In this document: positions 23,501-29,256 of the stretch, in pieces | Numbering within the stretch: position 1 is the first letter of the stretch | Layout of the letters: every line of letters begins with the position of its first letter | Origin: Sulfurovum sp. UBA1140 | Lineage (GTDB): Bacteria > Campylobacterota > Campylobacteria > Campylobacterales > Sulfurovaceae | DNA: 29,256 bases | Assembly: GCA_002311915.1 (NCBI GenBank) | Contig: DCAF01000061.1 | Location: forward strand, 1-29,256 | Reading direction: 5' to 3' | Position numbers and translations under genes: made by a program | Notes under the pieces: model-generated | Seen by the model: only the letters and a program-made list of their open reading frames with translations | Databases searched by the model: none | What the model was told of the DNA's origin: nothing

Positions 23501-23806
23501 GTTATGCTCTATGGGAATAAGTGATACTTTAGATTTTTGAATCACGGCATCGGTTTCTACTCTTTGTCGTGTCAGTTCATCATTGGCATTTTGTCCACTT
23601 GAACCAATCACAATAGAACTCAACCCACGCTCTTTACCCACTTCGGTAATAATTTTGTTCAGATGCACATTGTTTTTAATAATCTGTTTTAACTCATTTG
23701 CCTTATAATATCGGTCATATGATATAAAAAGGAAATAACTAGAGACAAGAAAAAGAAGTAAAATAGGAATCATACTTATCAGTTTTAATCGGTTGTTCAT
23801 TTTCAT
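20582..23806 (-). CDS. NIT-sensor hybrid histidine kinase with receiver domains
   Basis: A 1074-residue membrane kinase. Helices at about 9-29 and 312-333 bracket a periplasmic NIT (nitrate/nitrite-sensing) domain; its signature is KERGLSSIVIGS (58-69) with LTRQRVETD (78-86). After a short linker, HisKA has H419 in MSHEIRTPLNG, and HATPase_c has Asn536 (N box), DNGVGM (569-574) and GGTGLGL (598-604). A receiver at 796-917 is intact: AEDN (801-804), Asp846 in LMDIQMP, Lys901. Regions 652-765 and 963-1072 look like further receivers that have lost the N-terminal acidic pocket; the first keeps Asp706 and YKP, the second Asp1015 but no Lys. NIT domains detect nitrate/nitrite in known examples; the ligand here is inferred. 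The ATG follows an AAGGA site, 19 bases after the Hpt gene. Confidence 0.92.
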   Translation of the reverse strand: MKMNNRLKLISMIPILLLFLVSSYFLFISYDRYYKANELKQIIKNNVHLNKIITEVGKERGLSSIVIGSSGQNANDELTRQRVETDAVIQKSKVSLIPIEHNSFFSGLLNSKRSYNNQKIFTNLNQLSNIRGQIDSKKITFANAFYKKFTKNLTRPILQQQLLINHYKFNDEISSLITSLSQLYIATENSSLERDFVSYFLIKKIAMTQKDITFWNKTKSKSNIFNYLEISNDILKDKIFSHLDTKDYKKINREIETSYSKLQPNVNDGQFSIDSVSWFIMNSDKINQFSQIQKEIENALWEKNDAYVFKHITILIVAAFFWVLALLLTILGFKTGREIGNNIKSLEDILNNTVKEIESDETFDVPSVNAIKSIDLNTNKGIKDAYKFLELLIENARQDKIQALEANESKSLFLANMSHEIRTPLNGIVGFTELLKSTDLNTEQLEFTGIIEKSSENLLSIINNILDLSKIESNKVELETIVFDPIIEFENAIETYGVKASEKDIELNFYLDPKIDKKLLGDAVKIKEVLINLMSNAIKFTDFGGMINVEILKVQEHDNKTEISFSIEDNGVGMTKEQQLNVFAAFTQADVSITRKYGGTGLGLTISTKFLELMGTELKLESQKEKGTRFYFNLELEEVLEDTNLHKIVPEDDISIIKYQGQTSKKLDMYIKDYLDYYHIKVTSFTTGAELKRYNESSEIKGIWLDIDTIDKELLKSIKRLNSNKVVIIASFSSRNKIETLGLKSSKILYKPITPTKILNALNRNNNSEKSRQKEMQSAKVDNHTTAPFNDIQFEGKILVAEDNFINQKLVKQILIKYGIEVELANNGLEAFEKLKDNNYDLILMDIQMPVMDGVEATHEIINYEEEENLEHTPIVALTANALEGDRERFIEEGLDDYIAKPIETSELLFILKKFLHQAENRPVENEKLETLTEIQTPKGVLQPLMEEDNSAGKINLFEEESIEKIILIAKKNPLEGQILSKVLANLEYEIEILDSIHNLGNKIADKRYDILFIDRELEKVNHDVLKMQHSDMNIISLSLSQSSTPYYNSEVKEELTGVIDRDELNKIIHKYRG

Positions 23807-23825
23807 AATTTAAATCCTTTTCCCT

Positions 23826-25001
23826 CTATTTAGATTGGTGCATATAATCTTCAAGAGAGATAAAGAGTCCCCAATACTTAGTAAATAGTAACTCAAGTTT
23901 TGAATAATCAGTACAAAATTGTATCTCTTCAAGAACATCTGCTAACTCATCAATACGAAGGTTACTTGCGGCTCCTTTGAGTTTATGTCCTAACTCATGA
24001 ATATTGTCCATATCTTTTTGATGATATGAGGCTAAAAGGTGATCTTTATCATGATGGGCCTGTTCAATAAAGTCTTCAACAAACTCTTTAATCAAAACCA
24101 CAGGAAGATTTAACTCATCTGCCGCAATTTTAGGATTATAATTAATAGGCAAAGCAGTAACATTGTCTAAAGAGAACTCTTTTAAACTAAACGTATCTGG
24201 TATTGGTTCAAGTTGCTCTTCTAAATCAAATATCTCTTTTTCATCAAGAGGATAGAGTCTATTTTCAGATATTTCAGGGGTAGAGAGATGCTGTTGACTC
24301 TTTTTTTCTTGCTCTTTCTTCTCTTTAATATCTACGGTTGTAAGAAGTTCTGTAAACTTGCTATTTAACTCCTCTTCTTTAGAAATTAAAGGGGTATCTT
24401 CTTCCAAAAGTAACTCCTCATCTTGATATCCTGCAGGTTTTTTCAAAGTCAAAAGAGCCAATTTAGTATAATACTCATCAACAAAAGCAAGACGCTCTGA
24501 CTTTGGAAGCTTCTTAATTTTTAACAGCAGAATATTAATATTGGGTATTTTAAGTGTTAAGGCAAGATTAGATAGATTTTTAACAACCTTATCATCTCCC
24601 TCTTGCAAACGTTTCTCATCAATAATTGATTGATCAATAAAACTATCAAGATAGAGTTTATAGTCGTCAACACCCAATCCTATATCTTTAGATATTCTTT
24701 CAGCATTCAGGTAAATAGGCTTGTAATTAATTTGCAGATTCTTAATCTCACTGCTGTTCTCGATAATATTACTCAATTTAACAAGTTTAACCATTTGGGT
24801 TGACATATAAAGAGATGTCTCTTGAATATTTGCTTCAATCTTTTTATAACTCTGATTAAGTATTAATTTACTACTACTCAGTTGAATATCTTGAATCACA
24901 TTATCTTTTAAAAGGGCATCAAATGTTTGGTACCCCAACAGCTCTATAAACGCTTTATCTGCCAATATAAGTTCATTTTTTTCATTATATCCGTAATACA
25001 T
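23826..25001 (-). CDS. Histidine phosphotransfer (Hpt) protein with PAS-like N-terminus
   Basis: A 391-residue soluble protein. Residues 1-95 look PAS-like (LILADKAFIELLGYQ near the start). Residues 300-390 are an Hpt domain with phosphoacceptor His339 in GHKLKGAASNL. Residues 100-165 also look like an Hpt fold (GLGVDDYKLYLDSF, then DDKVVKNLSNLALTLKIPNI) but with Asn145 where His belongs. The middle (190-290) is acidic, low-complexity linker. It would carry phosphate between the hybrid kinase's receiver (Asp846) and the stand-alone regulator (Asp57), completing a His-Asp-His-Asp relay. A GAGGT site precedes the ATG. The PAS and second-Hpt readings are by eye and less certain than the C-terminal Hpt. 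Confidence 0.82.
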   Translation of the reverse strand: MYYGYNEKNELILADKAFIELLGYQTFDALLKDNVIQDIQLSSSKLILNQSYKKIEANIQETSLYMSTQMVKLVKLSNIIENSSEIKNLQINYKPIYLNAERISKDIGLGVDDYKLYLDSFIDQSIIDEKRLQEGDDKVVKNLSNLALTLKIPNINILLLKIKKLPKSERLAFVDEYYTKLALLTLKKPAGYQDEELLLEEDTPLISKEEELNSKFTELLTTVDIKEKKEQEKKSQQHLSTPEISENRLYPLDEKEIFDLEEQLEPIPDTFSLKEFSLDNVTALPINYNPKIAADELNLPVVLIKEFVEDFIEQAHHDKDHLLASYHQKDMDNIHELGHKLKGAASNLRIDELADVLEEIQFCTDYSKLELLFTKYWGLFISLEDYMHQSK

Positions 25002-25024
25002 AAATTATTTACCTCTATCTATAT

Positions 25025-25423
25025 TTAATCATATTGAGCATAATGCTCAATCTCTTCTTCTACATCTATTTTAGATGCTGGTTTGTGTACGACAATAAAC
25101 CCAATAGTTTCATTTTTTTTATTATATTTGGGTGTACAGTGAATATTACTCCAAAAGTACATGCCATCACGCCGTATATTTTTTAATGTGCTAAACCACT
25201 TTTTCAACCGTTTTTCAGTTGACCATAACTTTTCATAAATAACATTAGGAACATCAGGATGTTTAAAAACTCTATGATTTTTACCTATTAATTCCTGTTT
25301 TCTAAAGCCTGTAACCTCTGCGAAGTTTGAGTTACTAAAGGTGATAATACCATCTTGGTCTATCTCATATATTAAATTTTTTGTATAGGTATATTCAATG
25401 TCCAATGCAATTAAATGATGCAA
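25025..25423 (-). CDS. Aer-like PAS domain protein
   Basis: A 132-residue protein that is almost only a PAS domain of the Aer type, which binds FAD and reports redox or oxygen. It has FAEVTGFRKQELIGK (34-48), then KHPDVP (54-59) with Trp67, matching the Aer FAD-binding region (RHPD...W; the Arg is Lys54 here), then NIRRDGMYFW. The TTG start at 25423 is supported by AAAGGA 6 bases upstream; no ATG lies nearby. It ends in EEIEHYAQYD, which is the linker that normally leads into a GGDEF domain, but a stop follows at once. It is the first gene of the phosphorelay operon, 23 bases before the Hpt gene, so it may feed a redox signal to the kinase. Confidence 0.82.
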   Translation of the reverse strand: MHHLIALDIEYTYTKNLIYEIDQDGIITFSNSNFAEVTGFRKQELIGKNHRVFKHPDVPNVIYEKLWSTEKRLKKWFSTLKNIRRDGMYFWSNIHCTPKYNKKNETIGFIVVHKPASKIDVEEEIEHYAQYD

Positions 25424-25620
25424 ACGATTCCTTTCTAACCTACCTACTGAAACTTAGGTATATGTTTATATTAATCTACAATAATAACTGTAATATAAAA
25501 AGACTAAATAGTAATTTAATTTAATCTATTTTCAAAAATTAAACATTATTTTTAAGGTATTATTTACACTAAAGAATACTCAATGTTCTGTTATATCGCT
25601 ATCTATTGTTTTTTAACAAT

Positions 25621-27405
25621 TTATGTTTTTAGTATTTTAGCAACTTTTTGACTACTTGCAACTGAAACCTCTTCAAAAGAGGCTCGATTAATCGCTTCAA
25701 ATGTACCAAAATAGTTAAGCAGTTTTTTCACCGTTGCCACTCCAATGCCTTTTTTCTCTAAGAGTGCATTTTTGGTATCCTCTTTACGTTTCTTATTCTG
25801 ATGATAACCAATTGCAAATCGGTGAGCTTCGTCTCGCTGTCTTTGTACCCATAAAAGCCGTCTGTCTGTAGGTTTGAGTTGAAAAACAGATACTTCCGTA
25901 TAAATAATATCTTTAGCTGAACCTTTGGCTCTGTGGGCTTTTGCATCAACTTTCTCTTTGGCAATGGCAATCACATCAAGGGTCACTCCTGCCTCTTTTA
26001 AAAGCCGTAATGCCAACTTTAAAAGTATATCGCCACCATCAAGTATCCACAGGTCAGGAGGAGAGTTCCGAGCAAAAGCATCTATACGACGTAAAAGCAT
26101 CTCTTTCATCTGTCCATACTCATCTTTGGCATCAAGTGCATAACGTCTATAAGCACTCTTCTCCCAATGGTTTTCACTCCACACCACCATCGCCCCCACC
26201 GTGGCTACCCCCATCATGTGTGAATTATCAAAACTTTCAACTACATAAGGAATATAATTTAATTTAAAAAGTTCAGAAATAGAGGGTTCTACTCTCAATT
26301 CTTCATCTCTGTTCTGCTTTAAAAGCTCATTGGCATTCTTAATTGCCAACTGAACAAGCTTGACTTTAGAGCCTATTTTTGGGTAGACTATGGCTATTCT
26401 CTTATTAAATCGAACCGAGAGCAGTTCAGCCAATATATCCTGCTCTTCAAAAGAGTGTGCTACCAAAATAGTCTTAACCATTTGAGGTGACTCTTTCGCA
26501 TAAAATGCTAAAATAGCCTGTTTATAGGCTTCATTTTGATCAAAAATATCACGTCCTCGAAACAAACTAAAAGAGGCAGAGTTAACTCTGCCTTGACGAA
26601 TAAAAAATTTTACCACTGCTCCACGATTTTCACCATTAACAATCGCAAAAATATCCAAATTCTCCTCTTTGGCTAAATCAATATCCGAACGAATGGTAAG
26701 TGCTTCAATCACCTTAATATTATCACGAAGTTTACCCGCCTCTTCAAAACGTTCATTTGTGGCAAGTTCCATCATTCTTTGCGTTAATGCTTCGGTTAAA
26801 ATCGTACGTTTAACCATGGCTCTTTTTGCCTCTTCTATTATCTCTTTATAGGCTTTGGTGGTCACTTTTCCTTCACAAGGTGCTAAACATCGTTTTATCT
26901 GATAGAAAAGACACGCTTCCCCCCCCTTTAAACAGGATTTTTTCTGTACCAAAGGAAAGACCTCATAAAGAGTCTCTAACAGAATCTTTCCCCCATTGGG
27001 AAAAGGGCCATAATAAACAATATTTTTTTGGTTAATCACCTTTCTGGTCATCTCAAATCGTGGAAAATCTTGAGACTCATCAATATAAATATAGGGGTAG
27101 GTTTTATCATCACGCAACAAAATATTATACTTAGGATTAAGCTGTTTTATTAAACTGTTCTCTAAAATAAGGGCATCATTCTCACTATCAACAACCATAT
27201 ATTCTAAACGAAAAGCTTGTTCAAGCATACGTAAAATGTGAATACTCTGCGAGGGATTGGGGTGAAATGTTGGTGTAAAACGCCAATAACTTTTAAGACG
27301 ATTTTTTAAATTTTTAGCTTTACCCACATAAAGCAGTTTATCCTCTTTATCAAAATATTGATAAACCCCTGCCCCCGTTGGTAAATTTTGGATGGTATTT
27401 ATCAT
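25621..27405 (-). CDS. uvrC: Excinuclease ABC subunit C
   Basis: UvrC makes the two incisions in nucleotide excision repair after UvrA/UvrB mark the lesion. The GIY-YIG nuclease domain is at 10-90 (GVYQYF, YVGKAKNLKNR, Glu82). Cysteines 158, 165, 173 and 177 match the spacing of the proposed Fe-S cluster ligands. The UVR motif (FEEAGKLRDNI, 220-230) binds UvrB. The RNase H-like 5' nuclease has FDNSHMMG (Asp393), ILDGG (Asp456) and His528. A single helix-hairpin-helix region closes the protein (KKGIGVATVKKLL). At 594 residues it is full length. It overlaps the upstream DUF721 gene by ATGA. Confidence 0.97.
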   Translation of the reverse strand: MINTIQNLPTGAGVYQYFDKEDKLLYVGKAKNLKNRLKSYWRFTPTFHPNPSQSIHILRMLEQAFRLEYMVVDSENDALILENSLIKQLNPKYNILLRDDKTYPYIYIDESQDFPRFEMTRKVINQKNIVYYGPFPNGGKILLETLYEVFPLVQKKSCLKGGEACLFYQIKRCLAPCEGKVTTKAYKEIIEEAKRAMVKRTILTEALTQRMMELATNERFEEAGKLRDNIKVIEALTIRSDIDLAKEENLDIFAIVNGENRGAVVKFFIRQGRVNSASFSLFRGRDIFDQNEAYKQAILAFYAKESPQMVKTILVAHSFEEQDILAELLSVRFNKRIAIVYPKIGSKVKLVQLAIKNANELLKQNRDEELRVEPSISELFKLNYIPYVVESFDNSHMMGVATVGAMVVWSENHWEKSAYRRYALDAKDEYGQMKEMLLRRIDAFARNSPPDLWILDGGDILLKLALRLLKEAGVTLDVIAIAKEKVDAKAHRAKGSAKDIIYTEVSVFQLKPTDRRLLWVQRQRDEAHRFAIGYHQNKKRKEDTKNALLEKKGIGVATVKKLLNYFGTFEAINRASFEEVSVASSQKVAKILKT

Positions 27406-27848
27406 AACTTTTGCTCAATTAAAGCTCGAATTTTACTAAAAGCTTCAATCAACTCACTGTCTTTGCTTTTAATACTAAATTCACCCTCTGACATCTCTTG
27501 GTAATAGGGTATCGTCTCCTCTTTGCTCTCTTCTTTTATGATGCTATGATACTTCGAGTTAAAGATAACAATTTTATCAGCCACCATGTTTTGACACTTT
27601 GAATCTTGCTTTGATAAAATGCTTAATAGACTCTTAAATAAATCTTTATTATAATTGAGTTCCATTTTAAATCCAGGGTGACTTACAGCAATAAAAAGGG
27701 TTGCTTGTCGTATGTAGACAAAAGCAATGGCTTTTTGAAACCGTGGGCTTAAAAGTGAGATAAACTTTTGATAACAGTAGTGACTCTTAAGTGATTTAAA
27801 TTGAGGCAGGTGAAGTAGATGCGAAAGTATTGTATTGGCTTTTTTCAT
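27402..27848 (-). CDS. DUF721 (DciA-like) protein
   Basis: A 148-residue protein with the DUF721 pattern in its first 75 residues: a helical N-terminus, then FVYIRQATLFIAVSHPGFKMELNY, the strand-helix segment where family members read L-x-V-x-V-x-S-x-x-W-x-x-E-L. DUF721 includes DciA, the ancestral loader of the replicative helicase in bacteria lacking DnaC/DnaI. The C-terminal half is Lys/Glu/Ser-rich and probably disordered. Similarity is weak, so DciA identity is an inference. It overlaps uvrC by ATGA. Its ATG is only 6 bases from an extended -10 box and has no ribosome binding site, so the message may be leaderless. Its 5' end overlaps the divergent lipoprotein gene by 30 bases. Confidence 0.65.
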   Translation of the reverse strand: MKKANTILSHLLHLPQFKSLKSHYCYQKFISLLSPRFQKAIAFVYIRQATLFIAVSHPGFKMELNYNKDLFKSLLSILSKQDSKCQNMVADKIVIFNSKYHSIIKEESKEETIPYYQEMSEGEFSIKSKDSELIEAFSKIRALIEQKL

Positions 27849-27974
27849 GGTTTGATTATAACATTTTTTAGCTTTTTATTATTAAATGGTTGTGGTTATA
27901 AGGCTGACCCTTATTGGGTTGAGCCAAGCGAAAAAACATCTAAAAAAGCAGGGGAAAGAAATGAAAAAATATGA
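27819..27974 (+). CDS. Small lipoprotein upstream of nadB, 51 residues
   Basis: A 51-residue predicted lipoprotein. A hydrophobic stretch (residues 11-22) leads to the lipobox LLNGC with the acylated Cys at 25, followed by GYKADPYWVEPSEK and a Lys/Glu-rich tail. ATG at 27819 has AGGTGAAG upstream; TTG at 27852-27854 is a shorter alternative. It overlaps the start of nadB by 14 bases and the divergent DUF721 gene by 30 bases. Small lipoproteins with a CGYK-type mature start are familiar from Campylobacterota, but no function is known to me. The overlap suggests translational coupling with nadB. Confidence 0.65.
   Translation: MRKYCIGFFHGLIITFFSFLLLNGCGYKADPYWVEPSEKTSKKAGERNEKI
27855..27863 (-). 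promoter_or_regulatory. Extended -10 promoter of the DUF721/uvrC operon
   Basis: The minus strand reads TGTTATAAT, a perfect TGn-TATAAT extended -10. Transcription would begin about 7 bases on, at or next to the A of the ATG at 27848, leaving no leader. The element lies inside the lipoprotein coding sequence on the other strand. Confidence 0.5.
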
Positions 27975-29256
27975 TGTATTAATTATTGGAGCAGGTATCG
28001 CAGGACTCTATGCAGCGATGAATCTTCCAAAGAGTAAAAAGGTATTGGTCGTATGCAAAGATATTCCATGGGAGTGTAACACTTTTTACGCTCAGGGGGG
28101 AATGGTAACGGCTATAAATGAAGCCGACATCAACGCTCATGTCGAAGACACCTTATCAGCAGGAGCGTATCATAACGATAAAGAGGCAGTGGAGATAATG
28201 AGTCATACCTCGATAACCACGACCAAAGATATTATCGAAAAAGGGATGGAGTTCGATGTTGATGAGATGGGAAAATTGCTCTATACCAAAGAGGCCGCCC
28301 ACTCGGCTGAACGTATTATACATGCAGGGGGTGATGCTACAGGGCGTTACATGCACTATTTTATGATGCTACAAAATCAGCACCAGTTACAAAGAAATAC
28401 ACTGGTCTATGACCTACTGATTGAAAATGGGCGATGCTACGGGGTCAAAGCACTGGTCAATTATCGACCCGTTACCCTCTTTGCAGATGATGTGATTATT
28501 GCCAGTGGTGGGGTTGGTTCACTCTATGAGTTTAATACCAACTCTCGAACGGTGTCGGCAGACATTCATGGTATCTGTGTCGAAAAAGGGATAGAACTGG
28601 CCGATATGGAGATGATGCAATTTCACCCAACGGTATTTGTCAAGACCCCTTTTGCTCGAAAACTGTTACTAACCGAAGCACTCCGAGGTGAAGGGGCTTG
28701 GGTAGTCGCCGAAGATGGCAGACGATTTCTGTTTGATTATGATGAACGAGGGGAACTTGCCAGTCGCGATATTGTAAGTCGAGCCATCTTTGACCACAAA
28801 CGTAAAACAGGAGAAGAGGTTTATCTGGATTTCTCAATGTTTGATAGTGAGTGGTTTGCCAAACGCTTCCCCAACATTACCCGAAGCTTTGAGGCAATCG
28901 GATACAACTTTCCCAAAGACAGAGTACCCATTTCACCTGCTTTCCACTACGCTGTGGGGGGCATTAAAAGTGATACAAACGGGTGTGTCGAAGGCATTGA
29001 AGGGCTTTATGTCATTGGTGAAGCTGCCTCAACAGGAGTACATGGAGCCAATAGATTGGCTTCTAACTCACTCTTAGAGGGGGTTGTTTTTGCCAAACGA
29101 GCAGTTGACCACTTATTGGCTAAAGAGCAGGTCAAAAGTATTGTGCCAATATTTGATAAAGAGTATAAAAATATTGTTCATCACGAAAATGATAAAACAT
29201 ACAAACATCGCCTGCGAAAAATTATGTGGGAAGATATGGGAATTATTCGTACCAAA
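27961..29256 (+). CDS. nadB: L-aspartate oxidase, 3' end beyond the window
   Basis: NadB oxidises L-aspartate to iminoaspartate, the first step of NAD synthesis, passing electrons from FAD to oxygen or fumarate. The first 432 residues are in the window and the frame is open to the last base. The FAD-binding motif GAGIAGLYAA is at 10-19. Other succinate-dehydrogenase-family features follow: FYAQGGM (42-48), HSAERIIHAGGDATGR, EMMQFHPTVF, TEALRGEGA and GEAASTGVHGANRLASNSLLEG. The ATG is preceded by AGGGGAAAG. Aspartate oxidase is favoured over SdhA/FrdA by the short active-site region and the lone-gene context. nadA and nadC are not in the window. Confidence 0.93.
   Translation, partial: MKKYDVLIIGAGIAGLYAAMNLPKSKKVLVVCKDIPWECNTFYAQGGMVTAINEADINAHVEDTLSAGAYHNDKEAVEIMSHTSITTTKDIIEKGMEFDVDEMGKLLYTKEAAHSAERIIHAGGDATGRYMHYFMMLQNQHQLQRNTLVYDLLIENGRCYGVKALVNYRPVTLFADDVIIASGGVGSLYEFNTNSRTVSADIHGICVEKGIELADMEMMQFHPTVFVKTPFARKLLLTEALRGEGAWVVAEDGRRFLFDYDERGELASRDIVSRAIFDHKRKTGEEVYLDFSMFDSEWFAKRFPNITRSFEAIGYNFPKDRVPISPAFHYAVGGIKSDTNGCVEGIEGLYVIGEAASTGVHGANRLASNSLLEGVVFAKRAVDHLLAKEQVKSIVPIFDKEYKNIVHHENDKTYKHRLRKIMWEDMGIIRTK

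Noticed and set aside
25925..26267. Two plus-strand open frames antisense to uvrC
   Set aside because: They overlap each other and conserved UvrC catalytic segments. Composition is that of reversed codons.
28156..29077. Open frames in other frames within the nadB region
   Set aside because: The nadB frame is continuous from 27961 to the window end with all family motifs, so these are shadows.
1..29256. Mobile elements, CRISPR arrays, tRNA and rRNA genes
   Set aside because: No transposase or integrase motif, no spaced direct repeats and no cloverleaf-like or rRNA-like sequence was recognised. A tRNA scan would be needed to exclude tRNAs completely.

Overview
The window reads as a chromosomal segment of a low-GC, free-living Campylobacterota (Epsilonproteobacteria) bacterium. 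Gene content and protein style are most like the Sulfurovum/Sulfurimonas group, but that placement is an inference from familiarity, not from a search. Genes are tightly packed with many 4-base ATGA overlaps, and AAGGA-type ribosome binding sites and TATAAT -10 boxes are common. No tRNA, rRNA, CRISPR array, transposase or phage gene was seen.

Layout. (1) Bases 1-2712, minus strand: a 35-residue lipoprotein, a DUF808 membrane protein, a second lipoprotein and ketol-acid reductoisomerase (ilvC) with its terminator. (2) 2829-5018, plus: an NfeD / SPFH (stomatin-like) membrane pair and an exported alpha/beta hydrolase. (3) 5019-9382, plus: a class II Fic protein behind a perfect 10-bp inverted repeat, a very AT-rich ATPase with an EVE-like/McrB-type N-terminal domain, then tlyA and ribF in an overlapping chain. 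(4) 9393-13739, minus: guaA, a DUF11-like periplasmic protein, a Kef-type cation:proton antiporter and a DUF2238 membrane protein broken by one extra base in a homopolymer. (5) 14000-17800, plus: an unrecognised multi-pass membrane protein and a class A penicillin-binding-protein relative that has lost its transpeptidase motifs. They are followed by the decayed 3' end of a minus-strand gene. (6) 18048-20210, plus: a small exported protein, a 51-residue Cys protein, trmO and an MFS transporter. (7) 20214-25423, minus: a four-gene phosphorelay operon with an Aer-like PAS protein, an Hpt protein, a NIT-sensor hybrid histidine kinase and a lone receiver. (8) 25621-27848, minus: a DUF721 (DciA-like) gene and uvrC. 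(9) 27819 to the end, plus: a 51-residue lipoprotein overlapping nadB, which runs off the window.

Most of the window is core metabolism and maintenance: branched-chain amino acids, GMP, FAD, NAD, tRNA/rRNA modification and excision repair. The accessory material most likely to be new is the Fic/ATPase pair, which has the look of a conflict or defence cassette, and the membrane protein / pseudo-PBP pair. The signalling operon is also notable because active modules are mixed with decayed receiver-like and Hpt-like copies. No function beyond family level is proven by sequence alone.
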